64,000 bases of DNA, from assembly GCF_002086795.1 (NCBI RefSeq), contig NZ_MVIM01000012.1:62001-126000 (forward strand). The letters are read 5' to 3'. The position numbers were made by a program, and so were the translations under genes. The notes beneath the pieces are model-generated. The model had not been told where the DNA came from, did no database searches, and was given only the letters and a program-made list of their open reading frames with translations. Below, one piece after another: positions 24,005 to 33,284 of the stretch; the first letter of the stretch is position 1; each line of letters opens with the position of its first letter. The DNA is from Mycolicibacterium tusciae (GTDB lineage Bacteria; Actinomycetota; Actinomycetes; Mycobacteriales; Mycobacteriaceae).

Positions 24005-25747
24005 GTGATCACCCGCATGTCGCAGCTGTTCCTGCGCACCCTGCGTGACAACCCGGCCGACGCCGAGGTTGCCAGCCACAAGTTGTTGATCCGGGCGGGC
24101 TACGTCCGCCCGATCGGCCCCGGGCTGTACAGCTGGCTGCCGCTGGGTCTGCGCGTGCTGCGCAAGATCGAGGCGGTCGTCCGCACCGAGATGAACCGTA
24201 TCGGCGGGCAGGAGATTCTGTTCCCCGCGCTGCTGCCCAAGGCGCCCTACGAGGTCACGAATCGCTGGACCGAATACGGCGACGGCGTCTTCCGGCTGCA
24301 GGACCGCAGGCGCAACGACTACATGCTGGGGCCGACGCACGAAGAGTTCTTCACCATGACGGTGAAGGGGGAGTACAGCAGCTACAAGGATTTCCCGCTG
24401 CTGCTGTTCCAGATCCAGACGAAGTATCGCGACGAGGCGCGCCCGCGGGCCGGCATCCTGCGGGGGCGTGAGTTCGTCATGAAGGATTCGTATTCGTTCG
24501 ACGTCGACGACGACGGACTGCGGGCGCAGTATCAGGCGCATCGCGCTGCGTACCAACGCATCTTCGACACGCTGGGCGTGGAGTACGTGATCGTCTCGGC
24601 GGTGTCCGGCGCCATGGGCGGCAGTGCGTCCGAGGAGTTCCTGGCCGAAAGCGACATCGGCGAGGACACGTTCGTGCGCTGCGATGAATCCGGCTATGCC
24701 GCCAACGTGGAGGCCGTCACGACGGCAGTCCCGGACGCGCTGCCGATCGAGGGTCAGCCCGACGCCAGGGTGTACGACACCCCGGACACGCCCACGATCG
24801 CGACGCTCGTCGCTTGGGCCAACTCGGTGTTGGACCGCGAGGTCACCGCCGCGGACACGCTCAAGAACGTGATGCTGAAGACCCGGGTGCCCGGTGGTGA
24901 CTGGGAGCTGCTGGCCGTCGGCGTGCCCGGCGATCGCGAGGTCGACGACAAGCGGTTGGGCGCCGCGCTGGAACCGGCCGAGTACGCGCTGCTCGACGAC
25001 GCCGACTTCGCCAAGCACCCATTCCTGGTCAAAGGCTATATCGGCCCGAAAGCGTTGCTGGCCAACAAAGTTCGTTTCCTGGTCGACCCGAGGGTGGTCG
25101 ACGGCACGTCGTGGATCACCGGCGCCGACGAACCGGGAAAGCACGTGGTGGGCCTGGTCGCCGGACGGGACTTCGTCGCCGACGGCACGATCGAGGCGGC
25201 CGAGGTGCGCGACGGTGATCCGTCACCCGACGGTGCAGGACCCCTGGTGTCGGCCCGCGGAATCGAGATCGGCCACATCTTCCAGTTGGGCCGCAAGTAC
25301 ACCGATGCGTTCGAGGCCGATGTGCTCGGCGAGAACGGAAAGCCGGTGCGCCTGACCATGGGGTCCTACGGCATCGGGGTGTCGCGGCTGGTCGCGGTGA
25401 TCGCGGAACAGCACCACGACGAGCTGGGACTGCGCTGGCCGTCGTCGGTGTCCCCGTTCGACCTGCACGTCGTCATCGCCAACAAGGACGACGCCGCCCG
25501 CGCCGGCGCCGAAGAGCTGGCCACCGCGTTGGACGCCCAAGGTCTGGAGGTGCTGCTCGATGACCGGAAAGCCTCACCTGGAATCAAATTCAAGGACGCC
25601 GAGCTACTCGGTGTGCCGTGGATCGTGGTGGTCGGCCGCGGCTGGGCCGACGGCGTCGTGGAGTTGCGCAACCGATTAACCGGCGAAAACCGGGAAATCC
25701 CAATCGAAAACGCGGCCACTGACATCTGGACGGCACTGCGAACCTGA
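24005..25747 (+). CDS. proS: prolyl-tRNA synthetase
   Basis: A 580-residue class II synthetase of the bacterial type, charging tRNA-Pro in the cytoplasm. Motif 2 lies in RDEARPRAGILRGREF and motif 3 in LTMGSYGIGVSRL. A long insertion between them (about residues 225-400) is the YbaK-like editing domain that removes mischarged alanine. The anticodon-binding domain is at the C-terminus (VIANKDD, VVVGRGWADG). The start MITRMSQLFLRTLRD matches M. tuberculosis ProS. Convergent with the ferritin-like gene, 23 bases apart. Confidence 0.96.
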   Translation: MITRMSQLFLRTLRDNPADAEVASHKLLIRAGYVRPIGPGLYSWLPLGLRVLRKIEAVVRTEMNRIGGQEILFPALLPKAPYEVTNRWTEYGDGVFRLQDRRRNDYMLGPTHEEFFTMTVKGEYSSYKDFPLLLFQIQTKYRDEARPRAGILRGREFVMKDSYSFDVDDDGLRAQYQAHRAAYQRIFDTLGVEYVIVSAVSGAMGGSASEEFLAESDIGEDTFVRCDESGYAANVEAVTTAVPDALPIEGQPDARVYDTPDTPTIATLVAWANSVLDREVTAADTLKNVMLKTRVPGGDWELLAVGVPGDREVDDKRLGAALEPAEYALLDDADFAKHPFLVKGYIGPKALLANKVRFLVDPRVVDGTSWITGADEPGKHVVGLVAGRDFVADGTIEAAEVRDGDPSPDGAGPLVSARGIEIGHIFQLGRKYTDAFEADVLGENGKPVRLTMGSYGIGVSRLVAVIAEQHHDELGLRWPSSVSPFDLHVVIANKDDAARAGAEELATALDAQGLEVLLDDRKASPGIKFKDAELLGVPWIVVVGRGWADGVVELRNRLTGENREIPIENAATDIWTALRT

Positions 25748-25770
25748 GTGCTCTGCGCGCCGGGTCGGGT

Positions 25771-26280
25771 CTATTCAGAGCCGCCGGGGAAGGCGACGGT
25801 GATCGGCGTCGTGCCCAGAGCGCGGGTCCATCGTGCCGCCCTGACGGCGCAATCCGTCAGCGCGCCCACCGCGAACGCGCGCTCCTTCTCGTCGGTGGCC
25901 TGTTCCACGACGGCCCGCCAGGCGACCGCGGAGTCTTCCTCCATTCGCACCGCGAGATTGGCCGCATCGGTGGGGTTGTCCACCTCCATCGGCAACTCGT
26001 ACCCTGCCGCGGGCAGCGGGGCGTCCACGGAACGCCCCTGCAGCATCGCCAACGCCTCTTCGCGCTGTTGGCGGTGCGCGGCCATCGACGACGACACGAG
26101 ATAGTTCAGGTCGGGGACGGAATGAGCCGACACGATCCCGTAGCCGTAGATCGACGCCTGCGCGGTCGCGATCGCGTCGAACAGCGCGGCGTCGGCGGCG
26201 TTCTGCGGCCGCGACGGGCTGGTGGGTTCGGCGGCCCGCGACGACGTCGTCGTCGAGGGTGTCGGTTCGGGGGACGTCAT
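25771..26280 (-). CDS. ferritin-like domain protein (DUF4439; Rv2844 equivalent)
   Basis: A 169-residue protein with a Ser/Thr/Pro-rich N-terminus and then a mostly helical region (AADAALFDAIATAQASIYGYG, SSMAAHRQQREEAL, AVRMEEDSAVAWRAVVEQA) that fits the ferritin-like DUF4439 fold. The helices have several Glu and His, but a full di-iron ligand set cannot be confirmed by eye. ATG 26280 overlaps the stop of the lipoprotein gene by four bases; the longer reading frame to 26691 runs over that gene and is rejected. Role unknown; the coupling suggests a complex with the lipoprotein. Confidence 0.8.
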   Translation of the reverse strand: MTSPEPTPSTTTSSRAAEPTSPSRPQNAADAALFDAIATAQASIYGYGIVSAHSVPDLNYLVSSSMAAHRQQREEALAMLQGRSVDAPLPAAGYELPMEVDNPTDAANLAVRMEEDSAVAWRAVVEQATDEKERAFAVGALTDCAVRAARWTRALGTTPITVAFPGGSE

Positions 26281-26786
26281 CGCGCGCTCCCCGGCGGAAC
26301 CAGTGCCACGGTGTAGGCCGCGGTGCATGCCGCGGCGATCGAGCCCAACAGGCCGGCTCGGTAACCCGACATCTTGGTCGCCAGCTCGGTCGCGCTGGCC
26401 GCGGACTGCGTCAGCGCGGAGATGACGTCCTTCACAGTCGGGGCAGCGGACGGCGCTGCCGTCGTGCTGGTCGGGGTGGCGGTGGGCGCATCCGTCCCGC
26501 GCATCCTGACCAGTTCGTCGGTCAGCGCCTGGGCGTGCGCCGCTCGCTCGGACGCGACGGCGTTCAAGGCCTCGACGATGTCGCCGCGTGCGGCGGCCGC
26601 CGCGTCGGTGGCCAATTGGCTGTCGGTGCGGGCCCGTTCGAGTTGGGCGGCCAGCTCGTCGACCTCGGGAGGCGGTTCCGACGAACCGCATGCGGCCACC
26701 GACGCGCCGATCAATGCCAAGGCCGCCGTACCGATCAGCACTCGCCGCCTGCTGACGGTCGGGTTCGGGCTCGGCACGTGCAACAT
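26277..26786 (-). CDS. TAT-exported alanine-rich lipoprotein (Rv2843 equivalent)
   Basis: A 169-residue protein with a twin-arginine-type signal (SRRRVL, about residues 13-18), a hydrophobic stretch and lipobox SVAAC, so probably exported folded and lipid-anchored. The mature part is a long helix rich in Ala, Glu and Arg (coiled-coil-like), then a Pro/Thr linker and a second hydrophobic segment near the C-terminus. ATG 26786 is preferred; two GTGs slightly downstream are possible. It is divergent from rimP and coupled to the ferritin-like gene. Function unknown. Confidence 0.75.
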   Translation of the reverse strand: MLHVPSPNPTVSRRRVLIGTAALALIGASVAACGSSEPPPEVDELAAQLERARTDSQLATDAAAAARGDIVEALNAVASERAAHAQALTDELVRMRGTDAPTATPTSTTAAPSAAPTVKDVISALTQSAASATELATKMSGYRAGLLGSIAAACTAAYTVALVPPGSAR

Positions 26787-26850
26787 CTTGCCATTGCAGC
26801 GACCGCCGACGCCCACCGCGCTTTTGCCGGTTGCCGCGGCGGCGCTGGCG

Positions 26851-26856
26851 TATCGT
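26851..26856 (+). promoter_or_regulatory. -10 element for the rimP-nusA operon
   Basis: TATCGT lies in the gap between the divergent lipoprotein and rimP genes. A start near 26863 would give a leader of about 70 bases ending in the GAGGAG ribosome binding site. Confidence 0.4.
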
Positions 26857-26932
26857 TGAAAGGCGGTTTCAGTGTCCAAGTGCCAGGACACGCCGAACCT
26901 GTGTCCGAACAATTCAAGATGAGGAGCTCGCC

Positions 26933-27472
26933 GTGACAGAGCGGTCTGCGGGATTACCTTCGCAGCAGCAGGTCATCGAGCTGCTTGGTGGCGAATTCGC
27001 GCGCGCAGGCTACGACATCGAAGACGTCACTATTGACGCCGCCGCACGTCCGCCCCGCATCACGGTGGTGGCCGATAGCGACGACGGTCTGAATCTGGAT
27101 TCGGCCGCCGCACTGTCACGGTCCGCATCCGAACTCTTGGACCGGGTCGACGGCGACGCGACGCCATACGTCCTCGAGGTCACGTCGCCAGGAGTGGACC
27201 GCCCGCTGACCACCGAGAAGCACTTCCGCCGCGCGCGCGGCCGCAAGGTCGAGCTGACGCTCGCCGATGGTGCCGAATTGACTGGCAGATTAGCTGAAAC
27301 CAGCGATGGCACCGTGCGATTGGTGATACGTAAAGGGCGTGGTGCCGATCTGTCGGTCCGTGAGCTGTCGATGGAAGACATCGCCAAAGCGGTTGTACAG
27401 GTTGAGTTTTCACCTCCGAACAAGCGTGAGTTGGAGCTGACCGGTCAAGCTGGGAAGGGGGGCCCGCGGTGA
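26933..27472 (+). CDS. rimP: ribosome maturation factor RimP
   Basis: A 179-residue 30S assembly factor. The N-terminal domain (VIELLGGEFARAGYDIEDV) is followed by YVLEVTSPGVDRPL, the most conserved RimP segment. The C-terminal Sm-like barrel contains VELTLADGAELTGRL. GTG 26933 follows GAGGAG. Its stop overlaps the nusA GTG. This is the usual rimP-nusA-ylxR-infB-rbfA order. Confidence 0.95.
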   Translation: MTERSAGLPSQQQVIELLGGEFARAGYDIEDVTIDAAARPPRITVVADSDDGLNLDSAAALSRSASELLDRVDGDATPYVLEVTSPGVDRPLTTEKHFRRARGRKVELTLADGAELTGRLAETSDGTVRLVIRKGRGADLSVRELSMEDIAKAVVQVEFSPPNKRELELTGQAGKGGPR

Positions 27473-28470
27473 ACATCGACATGGCGGCATTGCACGCCAT
27501 TGAGGCTGACAAAGGGATTTCGGTCGACGTCGTCGTCGAGACCATCAAGTCGGCGCTGCTGACGGCATACCGCCACACCGAGGGGCACGAGGCGGACGCG
27601 CGCATCGAGATCGACCGCAAGACTGGCGTCGTGCAGGTGCTCGCGCGAGAAACCGACGAGGACGGCAACGTCATCTCCGAATGGGACGACACGCCAGAGG
27701 GTTTCGGCCGTATCGCGGCGACCACCGCGCGTCAGGTGATCCTGCAGCGGTTGCGCGATGCCGAGAACGAGAAGAATTACGGCGAGTTCTCGGCCCGCGA
27801 GGGTGACATCGTCGCCGGTGTCATCCAGCGCGATGCCCGAGCCAATGCGCGAGGCCTCGTCGTCGTCCGCATGGGCAGTGAGACCAAGGGATCCGAAGGC
27901 GTCATCCCGTCGGCCGAACAGGTGCCGGGGGAGCGCTACGAACACGGCGACCGCCTGCGTTGCTATGTCGTCGGCGTCACCCGCGGCGCACGCGAGCCGT
28001 TGATCACGCTGTCGCGCACCCACCCCAACCTGGTGCGCAAGTTGTTCTCGCTGGAGGTCCCCGAGATCGCCGAAGGGTCGGTCGAGATCGTGGCGGTCGC
28101 CCGCGAGGCCGGCCACCGGTCCAAGATCGCGGTGACGTCGCGGGTGCCGGGGCTCAACGCCAAGGGCGCCTGCATCGGTCCCATGGGCCAGCGGGTACGC
28201 AACGTGATGAGCGAGCTGTCCGGCGAGAAGATCGACATCATCGACTTCGACCCCGACCCGGCGAAGTTCGTGGCCAACGCGCTCTCGCCGGCCAAGGTCG
28301 TGTCGGTGAGCGTCATCGACGAGGCCGCTCGCGCCGCCCGCGTCGTCGTGCCGGATTTCCAGCTGTCGCTCGCGATCGGCAAGGAAGGGCAAAACGCTCG
28401 GCTCGCGGCCCGGCTGACGGGTTGGCGTATCGACATCCGCAGCGATGCAGAGGCCGTACCGGCTGGATGA
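27469..28470 (+). CDS. nusA: transcription termination/antitermination factor NusA
   Basis: A 333-residue RNA polymerase-binding factor with N-terminal polymerase-binding domain (about 1-105), S1 domain (GDIVAGVIQRD), and two KH domains (VPGLNAKGACIGPMGQRVRN and LSLAIGKEGQNARLAARL). It has no C-terminal acidic repeats, as is normal for actinobacteria. The GTG start overlaps the rimP stop by four bases. Confidence 0.96.
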   Translation: MNIDMAALHAIEADKGISVDVVVETIKSALLTAYRHTEGHEADARIEIDRKTGVVQVLARETDEDGNVISEWDDTPEGFGRIAATTARQVILQRLRDAENEKNYGEFSAREGDIVAGVIQRDARANARGLVVVRMGSETKGSEGVIPSAEQVPGERYEHGDRLRCYVVGVTRGAREPLITLSRTHPNLVRKLFSLEVPEIAEGSVEIVAVAREAGHRSKIAVTSRVPGLNAKGACIGPMGQRVRNVMSELSGEKIDIIDFDPDPAKFVANALSPAKVVSVSVIDEAARAARVVVPDFQLSLAIGKEGQNARLAARLTGWRIDIRSDAEAVPAG

Positions 28471-28533
28471 CCCGCCGTTGGTGCCGCGACCGATCGGCAC
28501 GGACGCCATTTAGGTGCATCGACCAGGTATGGC

Positions 28534-28539
28534 TAGACT
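28534..28539 (+). promoter_or_regulatory. -10 element for ylxR
   Basis: TAGACT ends five bases before GTG 28545, suggesting an internal leaderless promoter inside the nusA-infB operon. Confidence 0.45.
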
Positions 28540-28544
28540 GAACC

Positions 28545-28925
28545 GTGATCCAGCGCGAGACTCCGGCTTCGCCGCATAAACGACCAGAGGGACCGGTCCG
28601 TACGTGCGTCGGCTGCCGGAAGCGAGAGCTGGCCGTCGAACTGCTTCGTGTAGTGGCTGCGGACGGCGGGAATGGCGACTGTGCCGTGACCGTTGACACC
28701 GCCAGAAAGCTGCCGGGGCGGGGTGCCTGGTTGCATCCCGATCCGCAGTGTCTAGACGCAGCAATCCGACGGCGAGCATTCGTCCGAGCGTTACGGATCA
28801 CCGGTTCACCGGACACCACCGCGGTGCAAGAGCACTTGAGCGCAGTTCGAGGCGCTGAAGTGGCCGCGCACCAAGGCGACAGGACAGGTAGCGAAGAACA
28901 TGAGCACACCGTGAAGTCTCGATGA
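28545..28925 (+). CDS. ylxR: YlxR-family nucleic-acid-binding protein (Rv2840c equivalent)
   Basis: A 126-residue protein with the YlxR/DUF448 hallmark RTCVGCRKR near residue 20, RVV and the GRGAWLHPDPQCLDAAIRRRAF segment. The family sits between nusA and infB in most bacteria and is thought to bind RNA or influence transcription. It has a longer acidic tail than Firmicute homologues. Confidence 0.92.
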   Translation: MIQRETPASPHKRPEGPVRTCVGCRKRELAVELLRVVAADGGNGDCAVTVDTARKLPGRGAWLHPDPQCLDAAIRRRAFVRALRITGSPDTTAVQEHLSAVRGAEVAAHQGDRTGSEEHEHTVKSR

Positions 28926-28992
28926 CCATGCGTCATAGCTAACCCGAGGCGCGGCGCCGACCACCGCTGCCGCCTCCTAGACAGGAGTTGTA

Positions 28993-31737
28993 GTGGCAGG
29001 TAAGGCCCGTGTACACGAGTTGGCAAAAGAGCTCGGTGTCACCAGTAAGGAAGTTCTCGCCCGCCTGAGCGATCAGGGCGAATTCGTCAAATCCGCGTCC
29101 TCCACTGTGGAGGCCCCCGTTGCGCGCCGGTTGCGCGAATCCTTCGGCGGCGGCAAACCCGCCGCGGAAAAGGCCCCGGCAAGTGGCAATGGTTCGTCGG
29201 CCGGCGCGCCGGCCAAGCCCGCCGCGACGACCGCAAAGCCCGGCGCTCCCAAGCCGGCGGCGCCTGCGCCTCCGCCCGCGCCCGCAGCACCCGCGGAGCC
29301 TGCGGCACCCCCGGCAGCCGCTGCGACGCCGCAACCCGCGGCCCCGCCGGCCGCACCCCCCGCTCAGCCTGGCCCGACCCCGGGTGCGACGCCCGGTCCG
29401 CGGCCAGGCCCGGCGCCCAAGCCCGCCGCGCGGGCCCCGCGCGTCGGCAACAATCCTTTCTCGTCCCAGACGCCGGTCGAGCGGCCGGCTCCGCGTCCGC
29501 AGGCACCCCGTCCGGGTGCCCCGCGGCCAGGGGCTCCTCGCCCGGGCATGTCGCCGGGCAATATGCCGCCGCGTCCGGCCGGACCCCGGCCAGGTGTCGG
29601 CGCCGGCGGCGGTCGCCCCGGCGGCCCGCGTCCCGGTCCAGGTGGCCGTGGTCCCGGCGGCGGCGCCGGTGGCGGTCGCCCCGGCGGTCCTGGTGGCGGC
29701 GGCGGTGGTGGTAACTACCGCGGCGGTGGCGCCGGGGGTGGCGGCGGCGCGCCCGCGGGCGGCGGCGGCGGTTTCCGCGGTCGTCCCGGTGGCGGTGGCC
29801 GTCCCGGGCAGCGCGGTGGAGCCGCAGGTGCCTTCGGCCGTCCCGGCGGTGCGCCCAAGCGAGGACGCAAGTCGAAGCGGGCGAAACGCGCCGAATACGA
29901 GAACATGCAGGCGCCCGTCGTCGGTGGCGTGCGGTTGCCGCACGGCAATGGCGAGACCATCCGGTTGGCTCGCGGTGCTTCGCTGGTGGACTTCGCCGAG
30001 AAGATCGACGCGAACCCGGCAGCCCTGGTGCAGGCGCTGTTCAACCTCGGCGAGATGGTGACCGCGACGCAGTCCGTCGGCGACGAGACGCTCGAACTGC
30101 TCGGCGGCGAGATGAACTACGTCGTGCAGGTCGTGTCCCCGGAGGACGAGGACCGCGAACTGCTGGAGTCCTTCGACCTCACCTACGGCGAGGACGAAGG
30201 CGGCGAGGACGATCTCGAGCAGCGGCCTCCGGTCGTCACCGTCATGGGTCACGTCGACCACGGCAAGACCCGACTGCTCGACACCATCCGTAACGCCAGC
30301 GTGCGTGAGGGCGAGGCCGGCGGCATCACCCAGCACATCGGCGCTTACCAGGTTGCCGTCGAACACGACGGCAGCGAACGTCCGATCACCTTCATCGACA
30401 CCCCGGGCCACGAGGCGTTCACCGCCATGCGTGCGCGCGGTGCGAAGGCCACCGACATCGCGATCCTGGTCGTCGCGGCCGACGACGGCGTCATGCCGCA
30501 GACGGTGGAGGCCATCAACCACGCACAAGCGGCCGACGTGCCGATTGTGGTGGCGGTCAACAAGATCGACAAAGAGGGCGCCGACCCGTCCAAGATCCGG
30601 GCCCAGCTCACCGAGTACAACCTGGTGGCTGAGGACTTCGGTGGCGACACGATGTTCGTCGACATCTCGGCGAAGCAGGGCACGAACATCCAGGCGCTGC
30701 TCGAGGCGGTGCTGCTGACCGCAGATGCCGCACTCGACCTGCGGGCGAACCCCGATATGGAAGCCCAGGGTGTGGCCATCGAGGCGCACCTGGACCGCGG
30801 TCGCGGACCGGTTGCCACGGTGCTCATCCAGCGCGGCACGCTGCGCGTCGGTGACTCGATCGTGGCCGGCGACGCGTATGGCCGCGTCCGGCGCATGGTC
30901 GACGAACACGGCGCGGATGTCGAAGAGGCGCTGCCGTCACGCCCGGTGCAGGTTGTCGGGTTCACGTCGGTGCCCGGCGCCGGTGACAACCTGCTTGTCG
31001 TCGACGAGGACCGCATCGCCCGGCAGATCGCCGACCGGCGCAGCGCGCGCAAGCGCAACGCACTGGCCGCGCGCACGCGCAAGCGGATCAGCCTGGACGA
31101 TCTCGATGCAGCGTTGAAGGAGACGTCGCAGCTGAACTTGATCCTCAAGGGCGACAACTCCGGCACCGTCGAGGCGCTGGAAGAGGCCCTGCTGGGTATC
31201 GAGATCGACGACGAGGTCGAGCTGCGTGTCATCGACCGCGGCGTCGGTGGTGTCACCGAGACCAACGTCAACCTGGCGTCGGCTTCGGATGCGATCATCA
31301 TCGGCTTCAACGTCCGTGCCGAGGGCAAGGCCACCGAGCTGGCCAACCGCGAGGGCGTCGACATCCGGTACTACTCGGTGATCTACCAGGCCATCGACGA
31401 GATCCAGAGTGCGCTCAAAGGCATGCTCAAACCGGTCTACGAGGAGAAGGAGCTCGGCCGCGCCGAGATCCGCGCGATCTTCCGTTCGTCGAAGGTCGGC
31501 AACATCGCCGGTTGCCTCGTCACCTCCGGTCTCATCCGGCGCAACGCGAAGGCGCGACTGCTTCGCGACAACGTCGTGGTGGCCGAGACCGTCACGATCT
31601 CGTCGTTGCGACGGGAGAAGGACGACGTCACCGAGGTGCGCGACGGCTACGAGTGTGGTCTCACGCTGACGTACTCCGACATCAAGGAAGGCGACGTGAT
31701 CGAGGCGTACGAGCTCGTCGAGAAGGAACGCACGTGA
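28993..31737 (+). CDS. infB: translation initiation factor IF-2
   Basis: A 914-residue GTPase that places initiator tRNA on the 30S subunit. The N-terminal IF2N domain (KARVHELAKELGV) is followed by a low-complexity region (about residues 55-300), first Pro/Ala-rich then Gly/Arg-rich. A second IF2N-like motif lies near 330. The G domain has GHVDHGKT (about 419), DTPGHEAF and NKID. Domains II to IV follow, with VGNIAGC and GDVIEAYE near the end. GGAG six bases before GTG 28993 supports the start. Confidence 0.96.
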   Translation: MAGKARVHELAKELGVTSKEVLARLSDQGEFVKSASSTVEAPVARRLRESFGGGKPAAEKAPASGNGSSAGAPAKPAATTAKPGAPKPAAPAPPPAPAAPAEPAAPPAAAATPQPAAPPAAPPAQPGPTPGATPGPRPGPAPKPAARAPRVGNNPFSSQTPVERPAPRPQAPRPGAPRPGAPRPGMSPGNMPPRPAGPRPGVGAGGGRPGGPRPGPGGRGPGGGAGGGRPGGPGGGGGGGNYRGGGAGGGGGAPAGGGGGFRGRPGGGGRPGQRGGAAGAFGRPGGAPKRGRKSKRAKRAEYENMQAPVVGGVRLPHGNGETIRLARGASLVDFAEKIDANPAALVQALFNLGEMVTATQSVGDETLELLGGEMNYVVQVVSPEDEDRELLESFDLTYGEDEGGEDDLEQRPPVVTVMGHVDHGKTRLLDTIRNASVREGEAGGITQHIGAYQVAVEHDGSERPITFIDTPGHEAFTAMRARGAKATDIAILVVAADDGVMPQTVEAINHAQAADVPIVVAVNKIDKEGADPSKIRAQLTEYNLVAEDFGGDTMFVDISAKQGTNIQALLEAVLLTADAALDLRANPDMEAQGVAIEAHLDRGRGPVATVLIQRGTLRVGDSIVAGDAYGRVRRMVDEHGADVEEALPSRPVQVVGFTSVPGAGDNLLVVDEDRIARQIADRRSARKRNALAARTRKRISLDDLDAALKETSQLNLILKGDNSGTVEALEEALLGIEIDDEVELRVIDRGVGGVTETNVNLASASDAIIIGFNVRAEGKATELANREGVDIRYYSVIYQAIDEIQSALKGMLKPVYEEKELGRAEIRAIFRSSKVGNIAGCLVTSGLIRRNAKARLLRDNVVVAETVTISSLRREKDDVTEVRDGYECGLTLTYSDIKEGDVIEAYELVEKERT

Positions 31738-31771
31738 TGAGCCGCTCAGGCGAAGAACAGAGGGCCTGAGC

Positions 31772-32278
31772 ATGCCTGATCCGGCACGGGCACGCCGGCT
31801 GGCCAAGCGCATATCCGAGATCGTCGCCACGGCGATCGAGTACGAGATCAAGGATCCGCGACTGGCCGGCGTGACGATCACCGACGCCAAGGTGACGAAC
31901 GACCTGCACGACGCCACGCTGTACTACACCGTGCTGGGCAGTTCGCTCGACGAGGAGCCGGATTACGCCGGCGCGGAGGCCGGCCTGTCGAAGGCGACGG
32001 GTGTGCTGCGCTCGAGGGTGGGAGCGGCGCTTGGCGTGCGCTTCACCCCGACCTTGGCGTTCGCGCGGGACACCGTGCCCGATGCGGCGAACCGGATGGA
32101 GGAGCTGCTGGCTCGCGCGCGCGCCGCGGATGAGGATTTGGCGAGAGTTCGTGAAGGTGCCCAGCACGCCGGGGATGCTGACCCGTACCGTGTAGAAGGG
32201 GCGCTGGGAAGCGGTGGGGACCGAGACGACGAGTTCGACGCTGAGGACACCGGTGACCGCGATCGACAAAGCGACTGA
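31772..32278 (+). CDS. rbfA: ribosome-binding factor A
   Basis: A 168-residue KH-like 30S maturation factor. The first 115 residues are the conserved domain (RRLAKRISEIVA, IKDPRLAGVTITDAKVTNDL, LGVRFTPTLAF). The tail is acidic and disordered, as in other actinobacteria. The nrnA gene starts inside its last 26 bases in another frame. Confidence 0.94.
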   Translation: MPDPARARRLAKRISEIVATAIEYEIKDPRLAGVTITDAKVTNDLHDATLYYTVLGSSLDEEPDYAGAEAGLSKATGVLRSRVGAALGVRFTPTLAFARDTVPDAANRMEELLARARAADEDLARVREGAQHAGDADPYRVEGALGSGGDRDDEFDAEDTGDRDRQSD

Positions 32279-33251
32279 CGCACCAGCCAAGGGCGACCGG
32301 ATAGACGCCCGCGGCGCGGCCGACCTGCTGGCCGCGGCACACAGTGTCAGTGTCGTGTGCCACGTGTATCCCGACGCGGACACGTTGGGCGCCGGTTTGG
32401 CTTTGGCGCTGGTGCTCGACAATTCGGGCAAAACCGTTCAGGTCAGCTTCGCCGCACCGGCCGAGCTGCCCGAATCGCTGCAGACACTGCCCGGCGCACA
32501 CCTTCTCGTCGAACCCGGCGCGATGCTCCGTGACGCCGATCTGGTGGTGACCGTCGACATCCCCAGCGTCAATCGCCTCGGTGCACTGAGTGAGCTGGCC
32601 GACCCCGACCGCGAGGTGTTGGTCATCGACCACCACGCCTCCAACCTGATGTTCGGCACCGCCAACTTCGTCGACCCCTCCGCGGACTCCACCACCATGC
32701 TGGTGGCCGAACTCCTCGACGCCTGGGGCAAGCCGATCGATCTCGGCGTAGCGCACTGTTTGTACGCCGGGCTCACCACCGACACCGGTTCATTCCGCTG
32801 GGCCAGCGCCCGCGCGCACCGGCTGGCCGCCCGGCTCGTCGAGTTGGGCGTGGACAACGCCTCGATTAGCCGGACCCTGCTCGACACGCACCCGTTCGCG
32901 TGGTTGCCGATGCTGTCGCGCGTGCTGGCGTCGGCGCAACTGCTGCCTGACGCCGCCGACGGTCGCGGCCTGGTGTATACCGTTGTGGGACACCAGGAAT
33001 GGGCGAAGGCGCGGCCGGAGGAAGTCGAGAGCATCGTCGACATCGTGCGCACGACGCAGCAGGCCGAGGTGGCCGCGGTCTTCAAGGAGATCGAGCCCGG
33101 GCACTGGTCGGTGTCGATGCGCTCGAAGTCCTACGACCTGGCGACGCTCGCCAGCACGTTCGGCGGCGGTGGGCACCGACAGGCGGCCGGCTATTCGGCG
33201 AACGGGTCCGCCGACGACGTCGTCCGGGCGCTCCGCGAGGCCCTCCGCTGA
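32253..33251 (+). CDS. nrnA: DHH/DHHA1 phosphoesterase: nanoRNase / pAp phosphatase / cyclic-dinucleotide phosphodiesterase
   Basis: A 332-residue DHH-family enzyme. HVYPDADTLGAGL, the TVDIPS segment, VIDHHASN (DHH motif) and TDTGSFRW give the metal-binding set. DHHA1 near the C-terminus ends in FGGGGHRQAAGY. The M. tuberculosis equivalent Rv2837c (NrnA/CnpB) cleaves short oligonucleotides, pAp and cyclic di-AMP. GTG 32253 gives the same N-terminus as Rv2837c; the upstream in-frame GTG 32214 would add 13 residues. Confidence 0.93.
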   Translation: MTAIDKATDAPAKGDRIDARGAADLLAAAHSVSVVCHVYPDADTLGAGLALALVLDNSGKTVQVSFAAPAELPESLQTLPGAHLLVEPGAMLRDADLVVTVDIPSVNRLGALSELADPDREVLVIDHHASNLMFGTANFVDPSADSTTMLVAELLDAWGKPIDLGVAHCLYAGLTTDTGSFRWASARAHRLAARLVELGVDNASISRTLLDTHPFAWLPMLSRVLASAQLLPDAADGRGLVYTVVGHQEWAKARPEEVESIVDIVRTTQQAEVAAVFKEIEPGHWSVSMRSKSYDLATLASTFGGGGHRQAAGYSANGSADDVVRALREALR

Positions 33252-33284
33252 CTCTGTCTGCGCGCGCCTCCATCAGCCGGCACA

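Noticed and set aside
29580..29830. Gly-rich repeats resembling PE_PGRS proteins
   Set aside because: They are in frame inside IF-2, with no PE domain; a known type of IF-2 linker.
28939..30909. 656-codon antisense frame across infB
   Set aside because: It is a by-product of the GC-rich, repetitive infB coding sequence. It has no promoter and no family features.
31737..31769. Ten-codon ORF between infB and rbfA
   Set aside because: Too short, with no features. Probably only the spacer that couples the two genes.
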